Below, one piece after another: positions 1 to 12,273 of a stretch of 64,000 nucleotides of DNA. The DNA lies in assembly GCA_951230915.1 (NCBI GenBank), contig OX579634.1, positions 11,496,725-11,560,724 on the forward strand, in the 5' to 3' direction. The notes beneath the pieces were generated by a model, which was not told the DNA's origin, did no database searches, and worked only from the letters and a program-made list of their open reading frames with translations. A program made the translations under genes and the position numbers. The DNA comes from Antitrichia curtipendula. Its lineage: Eukaryota > Streptophyta > Bryopsida > Hypnales > Leucodontaceae. The stretch's first letter is position 1. Each line of letters opens with the position of its first letter.

Positions 1-2275
1 TCAGACATGTCATTCATGCGGTGATGGTTTGTAAGATAAAAACATCATCTTACATTAATTTATAAATGTATTTTTTTAATTTGTATTTTGATAGTCTATT
101 ACAAAAATAATAAAAATAAAAATATAGCATATTTCCAACCTCACTTGTATGGATTTGGCAAAATTATATAGTAAAAAAACACCCTCAAATATTTTATATT
201 CTTGTCAAAAAAATTAGAGAAAGATCAGTTTCTGGCAATGGATTGCCCCAAAAAATTACACTATTCTAAAAGGGATCTAAGACTTTTTTATGGAAGTATA
301 ATGATTTGTCATGATAGAGTACGTGACATGAATTTACCAAAGTCACACTATTTTCAATTAGTATAGGTTGAAAGATTATTATATTGTATCAATTTCTATC
401 AAAATAATTTTTAAGATGATACTAATTATTTAGATGATATTAACTCTTCACTCAAGCTTATTAATAGGACAAACTAATGTAGTAGTCAATCAAATTTCAT
501 CCAATTATTTGATGAATAGGAGTATTTTTTTATTTTTTTGCAAAAAATATGAGAGTTTATTTCCTCCATGGAATTATAGGATTAACTAACTACTAAAGGT
601 TTTTAATCATTGAATGCTTTTTTTAGGATTATGGGCAAGTTTTTACAATGGCTTATTTTATTGTGTCTTTTTTTAACTTTTTTTGAAGGTAAAGAAATAC
701 ACTAGATTGCAATTTTGGAATATATGAATTTTATGTTGATTAGACGTTTAGGAAAAGATATATTCTTTGAATTAAAAATTGCAATTTTAGAATTTTTTTG
801 GGAGAAAACATAATCTATAATCTTTCAAGGTTAAAGAATGGAGTTATGAAACTTATGATCATTGAGTCAAATTTCAGAATCCTTCACAACTAAATAGTGA
901 GTGTCACATGTTGCGAAATATACTGAAAAACCAAAGTTTTTCTTTAATCTATAGGGATAAATAGAAAGATGTCTCTTGATTGAAAAGATGTGACTTCGTC
1001 TCTTTCTTTGGATAGATTTATTTTCCAATTTTGTAGAATTTGAGGACTCCTTTTACTAATTCATCCCCTTGTTCTAAAACTCACTCATACAAAGGCAAAA
1101 TGCTGAAAAAATGCATAACTTGCCTATAGAAATTATTAAGTACATTGTACACCATCTAAACATATGAGCATGTGGTAGATTTTCAATACATCAATATTGT
1201 AGCTTCGTAGTAACTTGGGCAACTTTCTATCTAATAATTAATTAAAGTTCAAAAACAGTTAGAAAGTTCAAAAAATAATGTACTAAAATTGAATAATTTA
1301 AAATATCATTCAAATAAGTTAGGCATTCAACCAAGTTATTTTTATAATTTTGGAATTATATTTGCTACTTTCATCTAAGGCAATTGCATTTATCGAAACC
1401 CTTGTCTTGACTTCCAAACCTTAAACTGTCTACCTTGTATGTTAGGGTTTGTTATATGTGAAAGATATATTTTGTTTGAGAGAGATTGTACTTTAGAACA
1501 ATCAAAATGGTGATGCAAAAATGTTTGTCAGAGCTTGCACTTTGTAATGTATGTTTACACTTATTGACAAAAAAGAATTCCAAGATTGTGTAAAATGAGT
1601 TGAATTTCTATGAATTAGGCAATCTTTATATATATACACACACATATACCAATGTGTACCAATATATACCAATAATGTAGCTTACTAACTTCCTATATAT
1701 CGACAAACTAGGTCAATAATTTTCCAAAATTTATTGACCTAGGTGCCCTTTTTAATTTTCTAACCAAATTGCTATAAAGCTAATAATTGGTACCAAAAAA
1801 GTTTGTAGTTTATTGGTACATTGTCCAAGGAATATATGCTACAAAGATCTATGATCTTATAATTCCTTATAAGATTTAACAAAATAAAACAATTTAAAAA
1901 TAAAACTTTACATTCTCTCTCAAACAAAATATTTGGTTGCTTGGCAATGCAATAACCATAAAATATATAGATGCCATAAAATTGTACCCAAATTATGGAT
2001 GAAATTAATCTATTTTCAATATGAATACAATAAAATTTGGCTCTACCAACATTTTGGATTAATTAGCCTTTAAAGTCATGGGTCATGATTTCAAGCCATT
2101 TTCTACCTTTAGGCAAGTCCCTTGCGGTGCAATATATGGGAGATTTTATGGAAAATTTCAGTCTAATTGGACCTATCTATTAAAGTTGTCTAAAATTGTC
2201 CATAGCTAAAAAAAATTGTCTTTTGAGTCATAACTTTCAAACCATGCCTTGAGTTGGTTTGAAATTTCTTAGGCT
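1..2275. other. AT-rich intergenic DNA, no gene seen
   Basis: This stretch is very AT-rich with frequent stops in all frames. I see no coding exon, RNA gene or clear repeat boundary. It ends at the TTAA that flanks the first MITE. Confidence 0.6.
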
Positions 2276-2279
2276 TTAA

Positions 2280-3199
2280 CCCCTAAAGGACCAAGGCCAT
2301 TTTTCTGCCAAAAAACACTCAAACTGCCATTTCTATAGCAAAGAGTAAAAAAAATTGAAAATTGTTGTTTTTTCACATCTAACCGTAGGATCTTATACCT
2401 AACTAGTATGAAAATGTGTGGAAAAAATTTCAGAATTTTTGACTGCACAGATTGCAAGATATCTGCATCTAAAGTGAAAAAACCAAGTATTTCAGCACAT
2501 TGCGGGACTAGATTTTATGACTTTGAACATTTTTAACTTAAATGTTTTGCACTACAGAGTTTTGAGCTTTTAATCTTTATAGTGGAGAATTGAGTTGAGA
2601 GTCTAGGGAAAAAAAAAAAATCCCAAAAAACTTAATTTTCATTATTAAAAAAATTGTTAAGTAGAAGTAGGTACAAGATAGAAAGAAAATCTAAAATATT
2701 AATATCTTTTATATGGAATTAAAAATCACTAATCCCAATGGTGAGATTGTTCTAGCAAAAAAACTAAACCTTGTGAAACTTTTTGTTTTGATAAATTATA
2801 AAAATTGCATTCAGAAATGAATCCTACAAGTTATTTTTTCAGGAAGATGCTCTAAGTGCCCGAAAAACAAGATTGTCCATAACTTTCTCATAACAAATCC
2901 AAATGAAATGAATAAAAGCTTTCCAGATAGAAAAAAATATAATTTATAAGAAAAAAAAATTAGAAAAAAAAAAAAAAAATTGCAAATTTTTTTTTGCTGC
3001 CCCCTGACCGCTGTTTTGAGCTTATTTGATCATAACTTTTGTTCCCGGGCACCGATTGTGAAAAAAATTATATTCCCAGAAAGCTAATCAATTTTTCTAT
3101 CTTCAAAAAAGAATTCAAAAAATCATGACAAAAATTCAGCCCGCAGGTACCTGCCCGAAATCCCGTTTGTCCCCCGAAGGGACAATGGTCCTTTAGGGG
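2280..3199 (+). mobile_element. piggyBac-like MITE, subfamily 1 (copy A)
   Basis: The element starts CCCCTAAAGGACC directly after TTAA (2276-2279) and ends GGTCCTTTAGGGG directly before TTAA (3200-3203). This gives 13-bp perfect terminal inverted repeats and the TTAA target duplication typical of the piggyBac superfamily. The 920-bp body is AT-rich and has no coding capacity, so it must be mobilised in trans. Near the right end is a 19-bp hairpin (3167-3185) and a 12-bp palindrome GCAGGTACCTGC (3144-3155). Copies at 49.65 kb, 55.2 kb and 62.6 kb share the body. Confidence 0.85.
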
Positions 3200-3203
3200 T
3201 TAA

Positions 3204-4360
3204 ACTAGAAATGAAACACAACTCTTATAAAAATTTCACAAGAATCCAATAAATATTGCACTGGGAAGGGCTTGCCCAAAAGTGAAAATTGGCTTGAATC
3301 ATCTGTAGGGCTTTAAGGGTTATTATAGACAAATTGATATTGGCTTAAAGCAACCACATTTACAAAATTTTGAATATTGATGTCAACATAGTTTCTATTA
3401 TTATAATGCTTTAGTATTAGTTGAAGTTTGTTGGCAATGAATGAAGAATTATATATTTTCTTAACATGTATTCTTAAAATACCACCATGTTTGAAAAATA
3501 TTTATTTTCTAAAGTGTTGATTATAGGTGTGTGCAAAATTGATCCTAGGTTTTCATGTTCTTAAGGTGTACATTTTAGGTGAGAATTTGTAGAGGTCAAT
3601 TTTATAATAAGGTTGCAATTTGACATGGATATTTCAAAAGATGAATAGTAATTCTAGTGTGAAAATTAGTATAGCAAAGTGTTTGTTGAAGATAATTCAA
3701 CCGTCAATTTTAACAATTGAAATTCATGTAAATTTCACTGACCAACTAAAAATTTGAGATAAACTATAATTATACTTCATATTTTAATAGAAATTTGAGA
3801 TTATTGAACTTTGCAAAGTATCTATCAAAACTATTTGTATTAAAAACTTTAGATGATCTATTACTTTTATTCACCAAAAGTCTTTAGTCACTTGTTTTAA
3901 ACACTGTTCAAATAAAGTAATAATTTTTTTATTTTGTTTTATTTCATATATTTTTTCACAATTACCACAATGGGGTCCAAAATTGAGTTAATGGTGTAGC
4001 CAAGTTTGAAATCCATTTTGAAATGACAGTTCTTAGATTGATGTCCTTCCAGATTGTACAACACTTTGTATACTGAAAATCATGTATTGATACTTTGGGA
4101 TTCCATTCATGATTCATTAGTGTGCAAATTTTTTAATAGAATTTCATTTGTGTTTAAAATAAAAAATAAAAAAATTTCAGTGTAAGTGATATGATTACAG
4201 TACTTACCCAGATTTTGCACCTACTGCAGTATTTTCAAAATCCCCACCTACTTTCATAATTCAAAATTTATCAAGGTCACAAAATTCAGTAATAATGGCA
4301 ACATTTAAACTGAAAATAAGATAAGGTAACAACACCTAAATGTGTCCGAATAAGGATTTA
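3204..4360. other. AT-rich intergenic spacer
   Basis: No open frame of note, no RNA gene and no recognised repeat lie between the two MITEs. Confidence 0.5.
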
Positions 4361-4898
4361 CCCCTTAAAAGCCAGAGGCATATTTTAGGCAAAAATTGTG
4401 AAAAATTGTCACTTTTGGAGACAGTTCTTTTTCAAAATTCAATGATAAATAATTATATTAGACTATTATGGGAATGTGTGAAAAAAGTTTAAGAAAGTTT
4501 GACCACACGGATTGAAAGATTATAACATTTGAAGTTAGAAGAATTTTTTTTCCAACCTTGCTTGATAGGGCTAGTAGACTTTAACTACTAGAGCGAAAAT
4601 TCTATACTATACATAGTAATTTTTTGGACATTTGCATCTTGTACCATATAGGTTACATAATTGCCAAATTTCGAAAGTAAAGGACGAAATTTGCACATGT
4701 TGTTTGATTAGGAAAAAATGTTCAAACAATATAACTTTTGATCTCCGCACCTATTAGAGAAAAAAATTATAATCTTGTTAAAGGGATACATGTTCACACC
4801 TTGTGTAAAAATTTTGTGAACGTTTGACCAAAATTGACTTTATAAGAACCCACCTAGATTTTCAATTGTCCGTTCAGTGCACAATTTGTCTTTAGGAG
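4361..4898 (+). mobile_element. piggyBac-like MITE, subfamily 3 (copy H), decayed ends
   Basis: The left end CCCCTTAAAAGCC follows TTTA (a one-base change from TTAA). The right end TTTGTCTTTAGGAG precedes TTAA (4899-4902). The 538-bp body matches the 47.8-48.4 kb element, for example in the block around 4500-4540 (TTTGACCACACGG, then GAAAGATTATAACATTTGAA). The terminal changes mark an older copy. No coding capacity. Confidence 0.7.
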
Positions 4899-4902
4899 TT
4901 AA

Positions 4903-7490
4903 GCATAGTTCCTATTATTGAATTGTTAAAACTTTTGTTGCACCTTAGTGGTAGCTACAAGGAGATTTTAGATTTTCTTCAAATGCATTTTTGGGATTCC
5001 ATATGAATAAACTATAAATCTTTAAAGTGCTCGAAATAGGTGTATCTAAAATTGACCATAGGCTCTCATATATGGAAGTTGCACGTTTTAGGCAAGGATC
5101 TAGATGGAATAGTATTACAAATTGGTCACAATTAGATGTTGTTACATGATTAGCTAATGATATTGTAATTACTTGATGACCATGCTATATTAGTCTCTAT
5201 AGAAGATGTTGTAGTTAATTGATGACCATATTAATATCTAAAAAATAAATAGTTGAGTTTTTTCATCATGCATTTCAAAATTTTAAAGAAGTTTCTAGTG
5301 TAATTATTGGAGCAAACTATGCTTTTATATTTTATGCATTTATACACTACCACGTCCAAACAACCCACCTGCAAAAAAACAATGAATCATTGAATCCAAT
5401 TTCTTCAATTCACATATTGCAGTGATCAATATTTATTAACCTCAATTATTCCAAAATTCAACAAATACCAGTTATCGTACTATTACAAATTGTGACTTTA
5501 AGGGTGAATACACAATTATTATTGGTTGTAATAGTAGGTGTTGGAAGTACTGCATATAATCCTTCCTCTAATACACAACATAAAAAATTCAAACTATCTA
5601 TAGTTGCAATTAAATGCACTTTCAATACTATCAATAATTTTGCTATTACATACTTAACATGCATCCTTTAATATAAATGAAAACTAAAAAATAATTAACA
5701 CATCCCCAACCTCATAGCTCTTCTAAAATCACACTCTACATAACATAATCACTAATTTGTTTTTGCCAAATATTGCATATTGGGGTTAGATTCATTAGAC
5801 CCTATACAAAATCATTTCTTTTTTGGATTGAATATCCTTTTATAAAATCGATTTACAATTTTTAGGATTTAATTTCACATGATTTGGAATAATTTGTGAC
5901 CTTTAGCAAGGTTCTCATAGCTTTACTACAATTCATAGGGCTTTATCAAATCTTTTGTGAATTTTAGCAATAGGATTCTCCCAGCTTAATAAGTTAGTGG
6001 AAGGATTTGTTAAGTTTCAATCCCTTTCAACGAACACAATCTCTCTTCAGGGGAGGAAAAATATTGAGCTTGATAATTGTATATATTCCATAGATTTTTT
6101 TACATTTATAAAACAATTATTTTAGTATGTATATTCTTTATCATTAATCATTTTTCATTGTTTTTTTTTGAGGATTCAAATGATTTTCCTACATATTTTC
6201 TAAACTATTCAATTATGCCATGTTATCATTTCTGAAAATTCAAAATATGCCATATTTAATTATATTTTGAGTTATTTTTTAACAATTTGACCAGAGCATA
6301 GGGTAGAACAAATCCAAAACTATTTCCTTCTTGAATACAAAGAATTACATTTATATTATGCAATACAAAGTTTTTTTGGTCTAATAGAAATATGTAGTTT
6401 TGGTATTATAAGCCCTTGTTCTTTTAAGTTGATGTGGATCCAAGGCAAATGAATTCTTTATTTACTCCAACCTAAAATTATAGATTGGAGTTAATTCTCG
6501 CTCTCTTGCAAGTCATAGTTGCATTTGAATAGAAAATAATATTTTAAGTGTTATCAATGATGATAATTTCAATTTCATTAATAAAATTTAGATTCTTTAA
6601 AAAAATGAATGAAGTGTTTACATTTCATTCATGCCTATTTGAAAATCATCTTTTTGTACTACAACAAGATTTATTTTCACATGTGAATGATTTTAGGGCA
6701 AAAAAAGATAAACCTTTATTTCTTCAAATAGATACTAAACAAATAAAAACAAAATGATTCATAATAGAAATGTGCAATATAAAAAATTAACATTAATAAA
6801 ACAATTGGTCCAAATTGAATTAGGGTTTATTTACACCCAAAAAAATTGGATTGAAGTCCAAAGAGATAGAGTGTTTTGATTGAAAGATAGCTATGGTACC
6901 AATCTAGATTTCCAATCAAAAGACTCCATTTGCTTGGGCTCCAACACAAAGTTTTTGGGTGTACACAGGCTCTTAGTGACTCCATCAATTAGCTCATTTT
7001 TGAATGGTGAATTTTATCTACTGACATGGACATTGAAATAATTTTTTTTTTTTATAACTTTTGCAATATCTATCAAAATGTTATAAACAAAGCTTTATAC
7101 ATAGATTAGGATGATTAGCATCCATCCAAAAAAATTTCATGCAAAAATTCCAATTAAATTATGAAGTTTGTAAGGCCTACTTGAGTTCTTAGAGTGGTGT
7201 CCTTAGTCCTTCCTTTAGGGGGTAACTCAAGAAGTTTAAACCCTTTGGTCTTACATGTTTAGCGTTCTAATAGTTGAAGTTGAAAATCCAATTCCACTCC
7301 ACTCTAACTCAAAAAAGATTTGAATAGCACCAAATATTTTACTTCCTAAAATTTTCTCATCAATTTTTTTCCTTTATTTCAAATAAATAATACCCAACTT
7401 CCCACGACTTACTTACTTATAGATTATTAACTAAGAAAAATGATAGTGATTGGGTCCAACTCAACTTCATGATGTCTTGTAACTTACCGA
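4903..7490. other. AT-rich intergenic DNA
   Basis: Mostly AT-rich sequence without supported genes. The longest open frames are about 70-80 codons, have no recognisable features, and are expected by chance. Confidence 0.5.
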
Positions 7491-7564
7491 CGTGCATTGT
7501 ACCAGAAGCTAGGGCGTGTGAAAGCCTTCCGTCATGAGTGAAAAGCCACTCCCCAACCCACGAA

Positions 7565-7690
7565 GCTCCCAAGCATGGCGGATGAATGACAGGTGGTAGA
7601 TGAATAAGAACCGGAGGCGGATGAATGACTGAATGTGGATGGATGACTTGGGGTAGATGAATGACTGATTAACTTTACGGATGAATGAAA
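7565..7690 (+). repeat. Irregular GATGAATGAC minisatellite
   Basis: GATGAATGAC-like decamers recur (GGCGGATGAATGAC, GGTAGATGAATAAG, GGCGGATGAATGAC, GGTAGATGAATGAC, CGGATGAATGAAAG) with irregular spacing. The tract sits at the sharp switch from AT-rich DNA to the GC-rich leader of the TIFY gene. Confidence 0.6.
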
Positions 7691-9915
7691 GGGCTCCTGA
7701 CGAGGAAGCCGAGGGTAAAAGTGGACCTTTGTAGAGTGCTCGCGACTTTCGGAAATAACCCCCGGTTTCCGCCGAAATTTCCCGGTCTTTTCTCAGGCTG
7801 ACCCGATGGTTCTATTTTCGGTGGCATACGACGACGGACGGACGACCGTATAAATACACGGATACGGTGGTAGCACCGGCGGGCGGGCGGGCGGGGGTGG
7901 TCTGACATAACATGCAAGGCGGAATCCCGGGCCGGGCCGGGCCGGGTCGGGTCGGGCGGACGACGAGGCTCGTGACTGACTAAAGTTCGCCTTCGCCTTC
8001 GCTGCGCAAGACTCTCTGCCTTGGCCCTTTACGCTGCCCTTCCTTCTTTTCCTACCTTCCTGGCTATGGTGCTCCTCCGCACCTTCTCCTTCCTTTTGTG
8101 TAAGGTAACCAGGCCCTGCTGCTGCCGCTAACTTACCTCCCCAGCTCCCCAGGCGCCATGGCTGTTGTTTCCTGAAGCTTATTAGTCTACGTTGACAGCG
8201 CTGTGTCGTCTCACTACTATCGCTTCTCCTTTGCCTCCCCAGTTTTGAGCATTCTTCCTCCGCCCCTGGTCTCGTGACTCTTGTCTCTTCGTCTTCCCTT
8301 GCCCCCCTGTTCCGCTTCTTTCTCTTCCGGAGGCACTGCTGCTCGCCGCTCACTCTCCTTTGGCCTTTTATTCTGCTGCTTGCGGAGTTGCATCTTCCTT
8401 CTTAGTTTGGCCTTCCCTTGGATCGCCTTGCTTCGGGCATCTCTTAGTGCTGCTCCTTGCTGGTCGAGGTGTCTGGGAGGTTTTCCCCCTTGTGAGATGT
8501 AGAGAGGATGGAAGAATTGCTTCTGCGTGGAGAGTTTTTGGTTGTTGCGTGGCCGTAGACGGAGGCGACTCGGCTCATTGTTCGGTCTCCCTGTTTGTGT
8601 TTTCGTGGCCGTAGTGGCAGGGGGAAACATTCGGCAGGGAAGACAGGAGGTGTAGGCGTGAAACAGGACGGAAATGCGAGGCTGAGGGCGAGGACTGGGG
8701 TTCGAAGGTGCGCCAAGAGATTCAGGAGCTCTGTCAAGTTTGGAGACGTACGGCATGGTTTAGTTGCGAGTTTGGGAAGGGGAAATGTGCCGCAGCTGCG
8801 GGTAGTGGACAGGCTTCCCGCGCAGAAAATTCTAGAATCACCTTACAGCGATAAGAGTGCTGACTTCGTGGGTAAGAGACACCGAGATCATTTTACATTT
8901 GGTGAGGAGATGTTTCAGTGCTTCAAATATCGTACTGTGTCAGCGAGCCTGGGATGTTCGAGAGATTTTTGTGCTTATTTTGAGGTGTTGACGACTGTGT
9001 TATCAGCATTTTGTCTTCTGCCTCGGTTTTTGGTCACGGCTCTTACCATTTCAGATCGCTCTCTCATATCCGATCTTGAATAACCGTGAGTATTGAGGAA
9101 GTCGCGCTTTGTGAGCAGTGAGCAACCGTTTTGGCGATGTGATCATTTCTGTAGCCTTAGAAAGCAGCTGGCGCTGACTTATCTGACTCAGTGTCGGATC
9201 CGAGTTTTCGCTAGTGTGAGAGCTTAAGTGGTGTTTCTGTGACTTTTGGGGCATTTCTTTGATCTGAGCTGTAGTCTCTGTTTCATTCTGATGTTTTCGT
9301 TTCGTTTCTGCTTCTCTTGTCCGCTGCCGTCAAAGAGGTTCTGTATGAATATCTTGAATCTGTGCTTTTCTGGCGAGAGGGATTTTGACAGATTCTAATA
9401 GAAACTGAGTATTTGGAGTATATTATACTATGTTGCAAGTCGATGCCCGCTTGGAGGTATCACCTTTCGAGCAAGTTGCACTTAGAGACGCTTTGAGATT
9501 GGTAGTGAGGAGTGGAAAAGCTCTAAGTATATCGAAGCAGCTTTGACTCCTCTCGAATCGTCCGCGCTTGATTCTGGTTTGATTCTGTTTGGTATTCAAT
9601 ATTTCTTAACAAGGAAATTGACGTAGAATGCTCCTTTTAGCCGCTCAAATACATGTTATGACCGAATATTGCAATGTTGGTTTCACCATCGGGCATAACT
9701 TGTGTTAGCCTTATTTTCGAGTTTTTGATAATGAGACTGTTATTTATCCGAATCATGAACTTCGTTATTTTGTGGTCAGGGTCGAAGCTGCTTCCATTTG
9801 AGGATATTTTATCACAGATTGTGTTGGTTTGTTTATATTTACACTCTGTCTTGTGATCCCTTACTTTCTGTGCCCCTGAACTAATACAATTCGTTGGTCT
9901 GATGTGTCATTGCAG
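7691..9915 (+). promoter_or_regulatory. GC-rich promoter and 5' leader of the TIFY8-like gene
   Basis: This is the most GC-rich region of the first half of the window. It includes a (GGGCC)n tract at 7927-7957 and long pyrimidine-rich stretches. No coding exon is recognisable. A candidate 3' splice site (TTGCAG, 9911-9915) lies just before the exon that carries the TIFY start codon, so much of this region is probably promoter, 5' UTR exon and 5' UTR intron. Open frames of up to 186 codons exist on both strands. I take them as by-products of GC-rich composition, because they overlap one another and contain low-complexity residues. Confidence 0.5.
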
Positions 9916-9947
9916 TTATCAGCTGGCTGTCTCCTGGCAATCCTGCT

Positions 9948-9983
9948 ATGAGCCTTGTTTCTTTGTTGCGGGCGGCAAGATGA
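9948..9983 (+). promoter_or_regulatory. 11-codon upstream ORF overlapping the TIFY start codon
   Basis: An ATG at 9948 opens an 11-codon frame (MSLVSLLRAAR) whose TGA stop at 9981-9983 overlaps the main ATG at 9980-9982 as ATGA. If the exon begins at 9916, this short frame is in the mature leader. It could limit translation of the TIFY protein or couple to it through termination and reinitiation. The function is inference. Confidence 0.45.
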
Positions 9984-12273
9984 ATCTAGTCATGGCGGAG
10001 AAGGATCAACCCGTTTTTAGAGACTTTTTAGGTCTTGGCCGCATCGATGATATTAGCCAAGTGAAATACCTCTCTTCAGAGGTAATTCCAGCCCCGCGAA
10101 CCAGCCCAGGTTTCGAGTCTGAATGTGACGCTGAAACAAACAACACTCGAGCATCATCTGGAATTAGTGGGCGCTTCAAAACTAATTCCACGCCGATTCA
10201 CGTTTCTCCTCCATTCTACTCGGCCATTCCGAGTTCCTCTGATCCTGGGTCAGGTATTACCCGGGCTTCGTCTTTAATGTCTTGTAAGGGCTCTCTTGTG
10301 CTCTCATCCGTACTCCGTACTCGATTTTTTCGCACTTGCGAAAGTGACATTTCCAGGTTGGAGCCTCCGGATTAAGGTTAAACTGCTACATTTTCCTTCT
10401 TGCAGTTGGCTGGCAGCGGCAACCAGCACCACTCCAGTATCATGGTAACAAGAGCGCTTTCTCCAAGTTGGAGGCAGATACTAGCAAAGTGCCTCGAAAA
10501 CGAGATTCCCCCACTAATCGGGATTCATTACAAGAGCGTCTTGTTGAGGCTTTGGAGAGTACTCGGCCACAAAAGGTACTATCTGCATCATCTCACTTGG
10601 TATTCATATCTTTATGAACCGCTGAATTTATATAGACTGCACTTAACTTTTTACTTATTATGATTTTTGAAATAATAAATATTATTGCTGATGGAATTTC
10701 GTGTCAAGTTTCAGGTTTCTCGTCATGACCATATCAGACCAGAGAAGGTAGTGGAAGCTTGTGAGCCATCTACTGATGATCTTCGACTTTCCATGCAACC
10801 TCCACGGGCATCCAGTAGAAGTCCTCCTTGGTTACAGCACAATGCGAAACCTGAAGTTTCGCAACGGCAAGTTAAGAGCCATCAGCCTTACAGACCTGCA
10901 CAAATTAGCACTGGTGCTGGCATGCGTGGCATTAGCCACCTTGGCGCTTGTGCTGAGAGAGCAGAGAAAATAGAAAGGACTCTTGCCCTGCCGACCCGAG
11001 ATAACAATGCTACTGGTAATGCTCAAGCTGCTGATGAAGGTTCAAGAACAGGGTTCAAAGGCTCAATTTTAGCAGGGCTTCTTGATAATGCTGGGCTACT
11101 TCATCATGATCGGACCACGACAAATCCTGCGGGATCAAGCGGTTGCCCTCCCCTCACTCCTCAGCATCAAAAGGCACCTCATCAGAATGGGGGTTCAGAA
11201 TCCTTGCTCCCATCAAGGTCAGTTTGGACTCAATTGCAAGTCAAAGATGAACTTTTGTTAATACATATCTGTGCTTTCCATAAAACTGAAAGTTGTATAA
11301 TAGGTTTGCATACATAGTTCAATTTCCAAACCATATTTCTTAGCGTCTGGCATCTTTTTCAGATAATCATGATATGGTGTAAATGTGCTTGTTAGTATTT
11401 TTTATATTTAGAATATCTATTAGAAAGAGTATACTTCCTGTGTTCCTAATATTCGAATTTTGACAAATTAAAATAAATTAAAATTTTAATGCTATCGTTA
11501 CTATTGCGTAAGTCTTGTCGCGCTTTTTCTGTCAGTTGTTTTCAAGTGCAGAACGTGATCATTCTTTGCTGTTCATTTGTGCAGTCGCCAAGCTCCTGCT
11601 TCATCTAGTCGACAGTTGACCATTTTCTATGGAGGGCAAGCTCACGTGTTTGATGATGTTCCTTCAGACAAGGTGAGGATCTGACATTCCTTAGCTGATG
11701 GCTTGTTGTGGATTTTTCATCATAATGGCACATCATGGAATTTTTTGTGAAATTGATGGTGGATGCATAATATAGGCTCTCAAATTTGGTTGAGAAGGAA
11801 CTTCTTTGAACAGCAAGAGGGACTTTTTAAATAATATTTGCTTTCGATACCTTCATACCTTTTTCTGGGTCCAGGAAATCAAATTAGTTCTGCTCATGAC
11901 AGGCGCTGGTCATCTTTAGCGAGAATAATCCACGTGTCAGCAGTATCTGTTGGGCGGATTATCTGTGGTTTATGCGGTTTATCTGTTGGGCGGATTTTGT
12001 CTTATGTGGAAGTCTTTGGGTGTTGCATTTCAGGCGGATGCCATTTTGACTTTGGCTAGCTCCAACGGGAGATCGTGGTCGACCACCTACTCGCCCCGAC
12101 CAGCCGCAAAGCCCACAAATTCCATGAGCGAGGGGTCCATGTCAGCTGTAGAGAGGGAGAAAGAACATTCTGTACAAAGTTTAGGAGGGAGTCTGGCCCT
12201 TTCTTCCGAGGTTCAAACGCTGCTTCGGGACTTGAAGCAGTCGGCGGCTACCCTTACAGGACGCTCCGCGTAA
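9980..12273 (+). CDS. TIFY8: TIFY8-like nuclear protein, five coding exons
   Basis: Exons 9980-10253, 10406-10575, 10715-11217, 11585-11672 and 12034-12273 join in frame at GT-AG borders to give 424 residues. The N-terminus has the short FRDFLGL block (residues 13-19) seen in TIFY8 proteins. The middle carries ADEGSRTGFKG, another TIFY8 hallmark. The TIFY core TIFYGG is at residues 328-333, followed by VFDDVPSDKADAILTLAS, with the domain split by an intron exactly before ADAIL. No C-terminal Jas motif or GATA zinc finger is present, so it is neither a JAZ nor a ZML protein. In Arabidopsis TIFY8 is a nuclear transcriptional repressor partner that works through protein contacts of the TIFY domain. 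The start is placed at 9980; a second in-frame ATG lies at 9992. The family assignment is strong and the exact orthology is inferred. Confidence 0.85.

Noticed and set aside
7793..8756. Open frames of 179-186 codons on the minus strand in the GC-rich leader
   Set aside because: They overlap each other, are arginine/serine/proline-rich as expected of GC-rich DNA, and have no plausible splice or homology support.
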